64,000 nt of DNA from Brevibacterium sediminis (GTDB taxonomy: Bacteria; Actinomycetota; Actinomycetes; Actinomycetales; Brevibacteriaceae). Positions 17,137-25,105 of this stretch are shown here, piece after piece. The stretch spans positions 271,261-335,260 of the forward strand of contig NZ_JABKDD010000003.1 of NCBI RefSeq assembly GCF_013623905.1, given 5' to 3'. Positions within the stretch are counted from its first letter, which is position 1. Each line of letters begins with the position of its first letter. Position numbers and translations under genes: made by a program. A model generated the notes under the pieces. The model made no database searches, was not told where the DNA came from, and saw nothing but the letters and a program-made list of their open reading frames with translations.

Positions 17137-18537
17137 ATGAAGGTCACAATGGACCAGCACCACGCACCGACAGAGGTGCAATCACTCGCTCAGTTCGTCG
17201 CCGATGCCTCGCTGGACACGCTCAGCGATACCGCCCTCGAACAGCTCAAGATCCGCGTCCTCGACACCATCGGCGTCGCCATCGGCGCCCTGGACGCTGC
17301 CCCACTGCAGGAAATCAGAACCCTCATCGACGGCCTCGGGGACGGACGCGGAGCCACGCTCATCGGCGGTGGCCAGGCCAGCCCCGATCACGCCGCGTTC
17401 TTCAATTCCGCCCTGAGCCGATATCTCGACTTCATGGATGCCTACCTGGCCAAGGGCGAAACCAACCACCCGTCGGACAATATGGGCGCGGTCCTCGCGG
17501 CCGCGGAACTGGCCGACGCCTCGGGCGCGGACTTTCTCACGGCCTTCGCCGTGGCTTATCAGATCCACACCCGGCTCTCGGATGTCGCACCGGTGAGAGA
17601 CCTCGGCTTCGACCACACGACACAGGGCGCTTTCGCTGCGGCGGCCGCCTCGGCGAAGGCGTTGGGTCTGGGTGTCGAACAGATCGCGAATGCTGCCGCC
17701 ATGGCCGGCACCGCGAACGTCGCACTGCGGGTCACCCGGACCGGAGACCTCAGCCACTGGAAGGGCCTGGCCTATCCCCACGTGTCGAAGGAGGGTGTCT
17801 TCGACGCACTCCTTGCCTCACGCGGAATCACAGGCCCGGCCGAGGTCTTCGAAGGCAACAAGGGCTTCAAGGCCCTGGCCGGAGACTTCGAGCTCGACTG
17901 GTCTGCAGAGGATCTCGAGAAGGTCACGGACACGATCATCAAGAAGCACAATGCGGAGATCCATTCGCAGTCGGCCCTCGACGCCGCACAGGACGTCCGC
18001 TCCCAGGAGGGATTCCGTGCCGATGCCATCGCCAGCGTCGAGCTGACGACCTTCGATGTCGCATACTCGATCATCGGCGGCGGCGAAGAAGGCGACAAGC
18101 GCTCCATCCGCACGAAGGAGGAGGCCGATCATTCGCTGCCGTGGATGCTCGCGGTCGTCCTCCTCGACGGTGAGCTCAATCCGGCGCAGTACGAGACTGA
18201 ACGGATCGTCGCCGACGATGTCCAAGACCTCATGCACAAGGTCACGATCACTCCCTCCACGGAGTTCAGCGATCGCTTCCCCGAGCAGATGTGCGCCGAC
18301 CTCGTCGTCACCCTCGGCGATGGGACCCAGTTCCGGGCGAACACCGACGACTATGAGGGTTTCACCACGCATCCTCTCGACTGGACGGGAGCCCGGAAGA
18401 AGTTCGATGCACTGACGTCCCCCTTCGCCGAGGCGGAGCTGCGTGACGAGATCGCCGACCTTGTCCAAGACCTCGAGAACCATCAGATCCGAGAGCTGAC
18501 CGCGGTCCTCGCGCACGTCCCCCAGGCTCGCAGCTGA
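17137..18537 (+). CDS. MmgE/PrpD family dehydratase, iron-box controlled
   Basis: 466 aa, full-length MmgE/PrpD fold: a helical N-terminal domain and an alpha/beta domain after about residue 280. Family marks include LDTIGVAIGAL, the YLDFMDAYLAKGETNHPSDN block (in shorter form DAYLAKGETNHPSDN), and GFDHTTQGAFAAA. Members dehydrate 2-methylcitrate or citrate without an iron-sulfur cluster. No prpB/prpC neighbours exist. AAGGAGG at 17123-17129 sets the start at 17137; a second ATG at 17149 repeats the GTCACAATG context. Control by an iron box suggests an iron-sparing citrate/aconitate-type step (inference). Followed by a ComA-like gene. Confidence 0.85.
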   Translation: MKVTMDQHHAPTEVQSLAQFVADASLDTLSDTALEQLKIRVLDTIGVAIGALDAAPLQEIRTLIDGLGDGRGATLIGGGQASPDHAAFFNSALSRYLDFMDAYLAKGETNHPSDNMGAVLAAAELADASGADFLTAFAVAYQIHTRLSDVAPVRDLGFDHTTQGAFAAAAASAKALGLGVEQIANAAAMAGTANVALRVTRTGDLSHWKGLAYPHVSKEGVFDALLASRGITGPAEVFEGNKGFKALAGDFELDWSAEDLEKVTDTIIKKHNAEIHSQSALDAAQDVRSQEGFRADAIASVELTTFDVAYSIIGGGEEGDKRSIRTKEEADHSLPWMLAVVLLDGELNPAQYETERIVADDVQDLMHKVTITPSTEFSDRFPEQMCADLVVTLGDGTQFRANTDDYEGFTTHPLDWTGARKKFDALTSPFAEAELRDEIADLVQDLENHQIRELTAVLAHVPQARS

Positions 18538-18606
18538 AGCTGAGTCACCCGCCGGAGATCCCGGCACCCAGTCGGCGACCGCCGACACCCGAAGAAAGGA
18601 AAGACC

Positions 18607-19443
18607 ATGTCGAACGCCATCGATTTCGATGTGTCCATGAACTTCGTCCCCCGCGCCCACCGCTCGGCCAAACCCCGCACCATCGGGATGACCGAGATCC
18701 GCGCCCCGTACTACTCAACCTTCGGCACACGACACCTGCAGGACGTCTTCGATGTCGCCGGTCAGTGGGTCGACGGGATCAAGTGGGCGGGCGGATCGTT
18801 CTCCCTCGTCCCGGCCGAGCAGGTGAAGGCCTTCAGCGATATCGCCCATGAGAACGGGGCGTATGTGTCCTCGGGCGGATGGATCGAGACGGTCCTGCGC
18901 TACGGAGATGACGCAGTCGATCAGTATCTCAAGGAGGCCAAGGAGGTCGGCTTCGACGTCATCGAGATCTCGACCGGATTCATCATGCTCCCGACCTCAG
19001 GCCTTGAGCGTCTCGTCGAGAAGGTCGTCAAGGCCGGTCTCAAAGCTAAGCCGGAGCTGGGCATCCAGATCGGCTCCGGCGGAGACTCCGGTGAGGCCGA
19101 ACTGGCGGCGGAGTCTGCAAAGGACATCGGCGATCTCGTCGACCGCGGCAAGCGGGCGCTCGACGCCGGAGCCGCGATCATCATGATCGAGTCCGAGGGC
19201 ATCACGGAGAACGTCGACGAGTGGAACACCGCCGCGGCCGCCTCGATCATCAACGGTCTGGGCCTCGAGAACGTCATGTTCGAAGCCGCCGACGGGCCGG
19301 TCTTCGAGTGGTACATCAAGAACTACGGCAACGAATGCAACCTATTCGTCGACCACTCGCAGATCCTCCAGCTCGAGGGGCTGCGCCAGAACATCTGGGG
19401 CAATAAGTCAACCTGGGGTCGGGTGATCAACCCGGCGCCGTGA
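18607..19443 (+). CDS. ComA-like phosphosulfolactate synthase family protein
   Basis: 278 aa TIM barrel of the ComA/YitD/Hsa32 family. Aligned blocks are IKWAGGSFSL, GAYVSSGGWIETV, VIEISTGFI, IIMIESEGITENVDEW, NVMFEAADGPVFEW and LEGLRQNIWG. Authentic ComA adds sulfite to phosphoenolpyruvate in coenzyme M synthesis; bacterial homologues mostly lack assigned roles. AAAGGAAAG precedes the ATG. It follows the PrpD-like gene by 69 bases and is probably cotranscribed under the same iron box; the divergent neighbours import thiosulfate, so a sulfonate or sulfite acceptor role is possible but unproven. Confidence 0.82.
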   Translation: MSNAIDFDVSMNFVPRAHRSAKPRTIGMTEIRAPYYSTFGTRHLQDVFDVAGQWVDGIKWAGGSFSLVPAEQVKAFSDIAHENGAYVSSGGWIETVLRYGDDAVDQYLKEAKEVGFDVIEISTGFIMLPTSGLERLVEKVVKAGLKAKPELGIQIGSGGDSGEAELAAESAKDIGDLVDRGKRALDAGAAIIMIESEGITENVDEWNTAAAASIINGLGLENVMFEAADGPVFEWYIKNYGNECNLFVDHSQILQLEGLRQNIWGNKSTWGRVINPAP

Positions 19444-19460
19444 TCTGAAGTCGCGTCGAA

Positions 19461-19498
19461 ATGTGCGAGGGTGTCCGTCCTTTCGGACACCCGCGCAT
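19461..19498. terminator. Hairpin between convergent operons
   Basis: GGGTGTCCG and CGGACACCC pair around a 6-base loop; the stem extends outward imperfectly with GTGCG/GCGCAT. It lies between the ComA-like gene and the leftward SipW cluster, so it can serve both directions. Confidence 0.65.
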
Positions 19499-19530
19499 CC
19501 GCCTGCAAGAAGGAGTGTCGGTTCCCGAAA

Positions 19531-20073
19531 TCACGTCAGATTGCGGCAGCTTCCGCCAACTCCGGCCAGTAGACCAGCGCTACTCTCGACTAATGCTGAG
19601 GTAGATCGCCAACCGCTGACCTGCTCGACATAGAGTCCGATCTCCACTTTAGTTCCCAGCCCCAATAGCCCACCAAGGAGGTTGGTGCGCACTTCCGTGG
19701 TGTAAGTCCCATCTCCGTTGGGGATTGTGTTCGACGCCAGATTGAATCCAGTTAGCGGAGCGAGAACGGAGCCTAGGCCATTTGTGGACGTTTCTACGAC
19801 TACGTCACCGAGTTGATAGCCTGCCGGAAGCCGCCAGAAGATCTCCACTCGCCCATAACCCAGGAGTGGATATCGATATTGACACTGAGCTGTCAAGACA
19901 GGTGCCGGGACCTTGCCCGCAGTGAACGCTCCCTGGCTCATCTTCGAATCAGTCCACCCGGCCAGCGTGCCATTCACTGCAGCTGGACCCGCGACGAGGG
20001 CGAGCAAGGCGACGACCGCGAGCAGCAGACGAGCTCGTCTCCAAGATTGTCGCGGCGAGTTCCTGCCCGTCAT
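19531..20073 (-). CDS. SipW-dependent-type exported protein
   Basis: 180 aa from ATG 20073 (MTGRNSPRQSWRRAR); a 34-residue in-frame extension upstream overlaps the previous gene and is not favoured. Basic N-region, hydrophobic LLLAVVALLALVAG, then GTLAGWTDSKMSQGAFTAG, the sequence around cleavage that typifies SipW-processed TasA-like proteins. The mature part is beta-rich with two cysteines (QCQYRY and a C-terminal SCRNLT) that could form a disulfide. Last gene of a four-gene run; overlaps the peptidase stop by ATGA. Surface fibre or envelope subunit by analogy; not shown. Confidence 0.72.
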   Translation of the reverse strand: MTGRNSPRQSWRRARLLLAVVALLALVAGPAAVNGTLAGWTDSKMSQGAFTAGKVPAPVLTAQCQYRYPLLGYGRVEIFWRLPAGYQLGDVVVETSTNGLGSVLAPLTGFNLASNTIPNGDGTYTTEVRTNLLGGLLGLGTKVEIGLYVEQVSGWRSTSALVESSAGLLAGVGGSCRNLT

Positions 20074-21422
20074 GACGTCCTCGCCTTCCTGGTTCGCGAC
20101 ACGATCGCTGAGCCGGTGACAACGAGCAAGAATGCTGCGAGCAGAATCCACTGCCAGCCGTCGATTCCGGTCCACGGCAGCTCGCCGGAACTGCCGCCAT
20201 CGGCCGCGCCCTCGACAGTGCCGTCAGAGTCAGTGCCAGAATCGCCCGGCGCGCCAGGATCACCTGGGTCCCCAGGATCTCCTGGACCTGTCGAAACCTT
20301 GTCGCCGAGTCCTTCCACCAGCACGCGCACACCCGCGGTGGCACCAGCTACCGCGCGAACATCAGCGTCGCCAGCGAGAGTCGCCGTTATCTCGATTCGG
20401 CGAGAGTCATAACTGTCCATTTCCAGCAGGTTGAGACCGTCGTCAACAGCTGGCTCCAATTCGCTGAGCAGCATTCCGCGAATCAACATTTTCGAACCAC
20501 TTGGACACGGGGCCTCCGCTTCAGTCATCGCGCATTCCCGCACATCGATCGACAGCGAATCCGCCAGCGCCTCCGCCCCTGCCCCCGACGCGATTGAGAC
20601 CGTTATGTCTCCAGGTTCGGGCGCGTCGGCCCAGACGTCAACCGACCATGTGGCCGAGCTTCCGGGACTGAGGTTGCGCATCTTCTCGGCATCACCGAAG
20701 TCGCGCATACGCAGGATGTCATCTGCCGCTCCTGACGACGCGGACAGGGAATGATCCGCGTCTACGGACAGAGCATCCTCGGCGAACCATGGCCCAGGAA
20801 TAACCTGCCCTCCAACGGCCATGGCCAACACCATTGGCAGTGCAATCGCATGCCGCGGTGACCGTGCCCGGGGGCGAGCCACCTCAGCGAGATTGTCTTC
20901 GTCATCCTCATCTCGCCGTGGCCAGAATGCCCACACGACGAGGAGGCTCGCCACGATCGTGATGCCGCCGAGCAGGAACGGGTTGCGCCACTGCTGGAGG
21001 ATCGGAGCAACCCCGGGAACGGAGAACATCACCGTTCGGACCGTCTCGGCGGTGTAGGGGTCAGGGTCTTTCTCGGCGTTCGCGTCACCCTTCATCTCGA
21101 AAGTCACGGCACCGGTGGACTCATCAATGTGCTGGATCTCGGTGATGCGGTGGGTCACCGGTAGGACCTTATCCCCGCGATCGACGGTGACGATGTCGCC
21201 GATCTTCATGTCCTTTGCGGGGATCTCACGGACGAGCGAGGCCGATCCGGCCGGGATCGTCGGACTCATCGACCCGGTTTTGAACATGATGATCGACACG
21301 TTGAACACGAAGCTGAGGACGACAAGCACGATGCAGACTACGCCGAGGACGGCGAGGATGTTGAGCACGGCTCCTCCGAGCCATGCACCCACGTTCCTCT
21401 TGCGTGTCATAGAGCCTGGCAT
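20070..21422 (-). CDS. SipW-type signal peptidase I fused to an LPXTG-anchored surface domain
   Basis: 450 aa. N-terminal helix, then the S26B peptidase: Ser51 in KTGSMSPTI, His91 in LPVTHRI (Ser/His type rather than Ser/Lys), and box MKGDANAEKDPDPY. A second helix around residues 160-180 ends the part expected for SipW. The protein continues: a basic stretch, another hydrophobic segment (ALPMVLAMAVGG), a beta-rich domain of about 150 residues, a GDPGDPGDPGAPGDSG linker, and finally LPWTG at 415-419, a hydrophobic helix and a basic tail, the layout of a sortase signal. So enzyme and probable surface protein are one chain. Start 21422 is 2 bases after the upstream stop; ATG 21410 is an alternative. 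Confidence 0.8.
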   Translation of the reverse strand: MPGSMTRKRNVGAWLGGAVLNILAVLGVVCIVLVVLSFVFNVSIIMFKTGSMSPTIPAGSASLVREIPAKDMKIGDIVTVDRGDKVLPVTHRITEIQHIDESTGAVTFEMKGDANAEKDPDPYTAETVRTVMFSVPGVAPILQQWRNPFLLGGITIVASLLVVWAFWPRRDEDDEDNLAEVARPRARSPRHAIALPMVLAMAVGGQVIPGPWFAEDALSVDADHSLSASSGAADDILRMRDFGDAEKMRNLSPGSSATWSVDVWADAPEPGDITVSIASGAGAEALADSLSIDVRECAMTEAEAPCPSGSKMLIRGMLLSELEPAVDDGLNLLEMDSYDSRRIEITATLAGDADVRAVAGATAGVRVLVEGLGDKVSTGPGDPGDPGDPGAPGDSGTDSDGTVEGAADGGSSGELPWTGIDGWQWILLAAFLLVVTGSAIVSRTRKARTS

Positions 21423-21424
21423 GG

Positions 21425-22123
21425 TCAATTCCCCGGCGCGGTGGACTCGGCTGTGAACGTCCAGGTGTGGCCCGCCTGCAGACCCTGAGCAGAGCTCGGA
21501 GCGTTGCTTGCCAGTGTCACCTCGAAGCAATAGTCCTGGACCGACGCTGAGGCGGCTTTGAGGGTCTGGGTGGAGTCGGCTGTGGTCGTGGAGCTCAGCG
21601 GGATTGCAGCAGCAGCGCTGCCGAAGACGAAGGCGCCCGGACCAGGAAAATTGCCCGCGTTACAGGCGACACCCGACGTCGATCGGGCCACGACTCGGTA
21701 TGAGAGTGCAGAGGCGAAGCTATTCGGATTGGAGATTCCGCGTGCTGAGACCGTGAGCTTGCCGTCAATCGACGTATTCGACGTGGTGCGCACTGACACT
21801 GGCGCGTAGACCTTCTGCCCCGGGTACATGTTGCCCGCATTGAAGGTCATCTCATTCGTGCCGTTCGATTCGCCGCCGACCCGGAGCTCGATGTTGAACC
21901 GTCCGGCTTCGAAAGAGCCGGAGGCCTCTTCCGAGTCCGTCCACGCGGCGACCGTGGCCGTTGCGCCCACGCCGAGTACGAGGCCGCCAGCGAGAATCGC
22001 CTTGATGCGGCGGCCTCGCAGCTGCTGTCGCTGACGCAGCTGCCGTCGACTGACCGGGCGGGCGTCATCAGGCGCCCGCCGGGACGAGAAGAATCTATGC
22101 AGCGTCGGCAGAAGCGACCTCAT
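21425..22123 (-). CDS. SipW-dependent-type exported protein
   Basis: 232 aa. A long basic N-region rich in Arg/Gln is followed by KAILAGGLVLGVGATATVAAW and then TDSEEASGSFEAGRF, the conserved actinobacterial SipW-type signal. The mature domain (about 175 residues) is Ser/Thr/Ala-rich, beta-stranded, with two cysteines, and resembles the alternate-signal exported protein group. Upstream neighbour in the run carries almost the same signal peptide, suggesting duplication. It precedes the peptidase by 2 bases. Confidence 0.75.
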   Translation of the reverse strand: MRSLLPTLHRFFSSRRAPDDARPVSRRQLRQRQQLRGRRIKAILAGGLVLGVGATATVAAWTDSEEASGSFEAGRFNIELRVGGESNGTNEMTFNAGNMYPGQKVYAPVSVRTTSNTSIDGKLTVSARGISNPNSFASALSYRVVARSTSGVACNAGNFPGPGAFVFGSAAAAIPLSSTTTADSTQTLKAASASVQDYCFEVTLASNAPSSAQGLQAGHTWTFTAESTAPGN

Positions 22124-22140
22124 CGATCAGCTCAGAGTCG

Positions 22141-22746
22141 TCATTCGGCCGAGGTGGCGGTGAACTGCCACTGAGCGGTTGTGTTCTGCCCCTGCTCCAG
22201 CGAGTCACCGGCAGTGACCTGGAAGCACAGCGTGACCGGGTCGCCGGTCGCAGTGTCTGCGCCCGCGGTGAGATTGAATTCCGCAGCGCCCGTAGTCGAG
22301 TCCAGCGCCGTCCCCTCGGGCACAATCGAAGTGCCCTCTGCGGTGGCCGAGCAGTCACCCGCCGAGGCGACCTGAACGATCGCGTAGGTCAGCGCCGCAG
22401 CGTTGTCCCCGCCTCCTGCCGCCGACTCGAGAGAGACAGTCGCGTCGTAGCTCGTCGGTCCGTCGAGGCGCAGCACGAAAGGCGCCGCCACGGTATCGCC
22501 GGGCGACATATTGTCCCCACCGTCGAGGTCGAAAGTCAGCGCCGCGGCACCGTCACTGCTCTCATGGTCAGCGAATGTCGTTCCGTCGGTGCTGCCCTGG
22601 ACGTTGAATGAACCTGCGCCGAAGACGCCTTCGGCCCATTCGTCGTCGGTCCAGGCCGCCAGCGTCACGGCAGCGCCGACGCCGAGGACGATGCCGCCGG
22701 CGAGGATGGCTTTGAATTTGCGCGAACGCGTGGTCTTTGTGGTCAC
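22141..22746 (-). CDS. SipW-dependent-type exported protein, first gene of the cluster
   Basis: 201 aa. Signal: RKFKAILAGGIVLGVGAAV, then TLAAWTDDEWAEGVFGAGSF. The mature part is acidic, beta-rich, with GDNMSPGDTVAAPFVLR, a TasA-like strand pair, and two cysteines (GDCSATAE, TLCFQV). No sorting signal of its own. It begins the operon; the start is GTG 22746 preceded by GAGGAGT. Upstream are four ACTT elements spaced exactly 11 bp apart. Confidence 0.77.
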   Translation of the reverse strand: MTTKTTRSRKFKAILAGGIVLGVGAAVTLAAWTDDEWAEGVFGAGSFNVQGSTDGTTFADHESSDGAAALTFDLDGGDNMSPGDTVAAPFVLRLDGPTSYDATVSLESAAGGGDNAAALTYAIVQVASAGDCSATAEGTSIVPEGTALDSTTGAAEFNLTAGADTATGDPVTLCFQVTAGDSLEQGQNTTAQWQFTATSAE

Positions 22747-22807
22747 TGGGGACTCCTCATTGTCGGGCGCTCCAGCGCCTTGTCACGATGAAATATTGTG
22801 GGGAATG

Positions 22808-22857
22808 ACTTCATGATGACTTATGAATTACTTTCGTAGAACTTTTTTCCATCACTT
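22808..22857 (-). promoter_or_regulatory. Phased 11-bp direct repeats upstream of the SipW cluster
   Basis: ACTT (AAGT in the operon direction) begins at 22808, 22819, 22830 and 22841, an exact 11-bp period, and again at 22854. The AT-rich block stands out in this GC-rich window. Repeats at one helical turn are typical of tandem binding by OmpR/PhoP-type response regulators. The rest of the 287-base gap (22747-23033) holds the pobA promoter region and nothing else recognised. Confidence 0.5.
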
Positions 22858-22952
22858 CTGTAATCTGTTATCGAAAAGTGACTTTGGGAAGTAATGCCCA
22901 AAAGCGCCACACCGATAATCCCGTTGGCCCCTCCGCCCACCCCAACCCCCTC

Positions 22953-22969
22953 CTCCCATTCATTGAGAA
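22953..22969 (+). promoter_or_regulatory. Operator-like 17-mer upstream of pobA
   Basis: CTCCCATTCATTGAGAA is identical to 6516-6532 in the promoter of the IclR gene. Here it ends 64 bases before the pobA start codon. The flanks of the two copies are unrelated, so the match is not a larger duplication. Likely the binding site of the IclR regulator. Confidence 0.6.
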
Positions 22970-23033
22970 CATCATCGCCTCGCGTCCGTGACTGGGCGCA
23001 CACTGTTGAGAAGAGACAGGCAAGGAGGCCAAG

Positions 23034-24218
23034 GTGGCACAACTTCAGACAGACGTCGCGATCGTCGGAGCCGGACCCGCGGGGCTCATGCTCGCGCACC
23101 TGCTGCACAATGCAGGCATCGAATCCGTCGTCATCGACAACCGCAGCCGCGACGACATCGCCCACACCCACCGCGCCGGCATCCTCGAAGCAGGATCGGT
23201 GCGCATGCTCGAGGCCGCAGGCGTCGAATCGCGCGTCCACACGGACGGGCACCGACACGACGGAATCGATATTCGAGTCAACGGCTCTTCGAACCACTTC
23301 GATTTCCCCGAACTCGTCAGCGAATCCGTTTGGCTCTATCCGCAGAACGAAATCTTCGTCGACCTCTCCGCCGCCCGCGAACGGACCGGCCGCCCCACCT
23401 ATTACTCGGTCACGGACACCCGCCTCGGCGATATCGAGACCGAACGTCCCTGGGTCACCGCCACCACTGAGGACGGCGACGAACTGCGCATCGACGCCCG
23501 CTACGTCGTCGGCGCCGACGGCTCTCGCGGACCATGCCGCTCGATGATCCCCGACGGCACCCGGCAGCGCTTCTTCCACGAGTACCCATTCGCCTGGTTC
23601 GGCATCCTCTGCGAGGCCCCGCCCAGCCACGAAGTCCTCATCTACTCCCGCTCCGAACGCGGCTTCGCACTCATCTCCCAGCGCTCCGACAATGTCCAGC
23701 GCATGTACTTCCAGGCCTCCCCCGACACCGACGTCGCCGACTGGTCCGACGATCGGATCTGGACCGAACTCCAGGCCCGCGTCGACGGCCCCGACGGGTT
23801 CGAACTCAAGACCGGGCCAATCTTCGACAAGACCGTGCTCCCCTTCCGCTCGGCGGTGACCGAGCCGATGCAGCACGGCTCGATGTTCCTCGCCGGCGAC
23901 AGCGCCCACACCGTCCCACCGACCGGTGCGAAAGGCCTCAACCTCGCCTTCGCCGACGTCGCCGTGCTCGCCCCCGCCCTCATCTCGGCACTCAAGGACT
24001 CCGAAGCCGAGGCGCTGGCCGGCTACTCGCAGACCGCGACCAAACGCGTCTGGAAGGCCCAGAACTTCTCCTACCAGATGACACGGATGCTCCACACCGA
24101 CCCGACTCAGGATGCCTTCGAAACGAAGCGCAGCCTCGGCGAACTCCGGTCCATCCTCGAATCCGACCACGGTCGCCGCTACCTGGCCGAGTGCTACACC
24201 GGCTGGCCGCACGGCTGA
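23034..24218 (+). CDS. pobA: 4-hydroxybenzoate 3-monooxygenase
   Basis: 394 aa, the usual PobA length. FAD motif GAGPAG at residues 12-17, the arginine-containing HRAGILEAG block near 50, the DG motif GADGSRGPCR near 160, and the second FAD motif LAGDSAHTVPPTGAKGLN near 285. Converts 4-hydroxybenzoate, NADPH and O2 to protocatechuate. The start is GTG 23034 with AAGGAGG 5 bases upstream. It leads pcaH-pcaG-pcaB-pcaL, which take protocatechuate to beta-ketoadipate. Confidence 0.93.
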   Translation: MAQLQTDVAIVGAGPAGLMLAHLLHNAGIESVVIDNRSRDDIAHTHRAGILEAGSVRMLEAAGVESRVHTDGHRHDGIDIRVNGSSNHFDFPELVSESVWLYPQNEIFVDLSAARERTGRPTYYSVTDTRLGDIETERPWVTATTEDGDELRIDARYVVGADGSRGPCRSMIPDGTRQRFFHEYPFAWFGILCEAPPSHEVLIYSRSERGFALISQRSDNVQRMYFQASPDTDVADWSDDRIWTELQARVDGPDGFELKTGPIFDKTVLPFRSAVTEPMQHGSMFLAGDSAHTVPPTGAKGLNLAFADVAVLAPALISALKDSEAEALAGYSQTATKRVWKAQNFSYQMTRMLHTDPTQDAFETKRSLGELRSILESDHGRRYLAECYTGWPHG

Positions 24219-24280
24219 GCCGCTCCCCCACCGACCCCACCACGATGTCAACCGACGAAGAGACGAAGAGAGGTTCGACG

Positions 24281-25105
24281 ATGAGTCAGCACCAGTCCTC
24301 GGAGAACGAAGATCAAACCGTGAAAGGCCCCGACGACGCAGCCGAATCGCAGGCGACTCTGTCCGCCGAGATCGACGGCATCGAAGCGCAGTACAAGCAA
24401 GATGTCGCCGGCGGCAAGAAGCCCGAGACCCAGCCGCGGCTGGATTACCGGCCCTACCGGTCATCGATCCTGCGTCACCCGACGAAGGACCCCCGCCACA
24501 CCGACCCCGAGACGATCGAGCTCTTCTCCCCCGCCTTCGGACACCGGGACATCGGCACCCTCGAATCCGACCTGACGATCCAGGCCGACGGCGAACCCAT
24601 CGGCGAGCGCATCCGCGTCACCGGTCGGGTCATCGACGGGGAAGGCCGCCCCGTGCGCAACCAGCTGGTCGAGATCTGGCAGGCGAACTCGGCCGGACGC
24701 TATATCCACAAGCGCGACCAGCACCCGGCCCCGATCGACCCGAACTTCACCGGCGTCGGCCGCACCCTGACCGGCGACGACGGCTCCTACTCGTTCACAA
24801 CGATCAAACCGGGTCCGTACCCGTGGAAGAACCACCACAACGCCTGGCGACCGGCCCACATCCACTTCTCGCTCTTCGGGTCCGAGTTCACTCAGCGGAT
24901 GATCACCCAGATGTACTTCCCCGGGGATCCGCTCTTCGCCCTCGACCCGATCTACCAGTCGATCACCGATCAAAAGGCGCGCGACCGCCTCGTGGCGACC
25001 TATGACCACAACATCACCGAGCACGAATTCCTCATGGGCTACAACTGGGACATCGTGCTCACCGGCGCCAACCGGACCTGGATGGAAGAAGAGGACGATG
25101 ACTGA
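24281..25105 (+). CDS. pcaH: Protocatechuate 3,4-dioxygenase beta subunit
   Basis: 274 aa. The iron-binding subunit: Tyr ligands in GPYPWKNHHNAWRP and the Tyr before it in the strand, His ligands in PAHIHFSLFG. N-terminal dioxygenase segment RPYRSSILRHPTKD, then the intradiol core with GRVIDGEGRPVRNQLVEIWQ. ATG 24281 is preferred over ATG 24245 because GAGAGG stands before it. Intradiol cleavage of protocatechuate to 3-carboxy-cis,cis-muconate. Overlaps pcaG by 8 bases. Confidence 0.93.
   Translation: MSQHQSSENEDQTVKGPDDAAESQATLSAEIDGIEAQYKQDVAGGKKPETQPRLDYRPYRSSILRHPTKDPRHTDPETIELFSPAFGHRDIGTLESDLTIQADGEPIGERIRVTGRVIDGEGRPVRNQLVEIWQANSAGRYIHKRDQHPAPIDPNFTGVGRTLTGDDGSYSFTTIKPGPYPWKNHHNAWRPAHIHFSLFGSEFTQRMITQMYFPGDPLFALDPIYQSITDQKARDRLVATYDHNITEHEFLMGYNWDIVLTGANRTWMEEEDDD

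Noticed and set aside
20250..20300. Collagen-like GDPGDPG coding repeat as a possible phage or CRISPR-like repeat
   Set aside because: Short in-frame linker within one protein; no spacers and no phage genes.
22821..24464. Long leftward open frame opposite pobA
   Set aside because: Antisense shadow; the rightward gene has intact FAD motifs, a good ribosome binding site and the expected operon partners.
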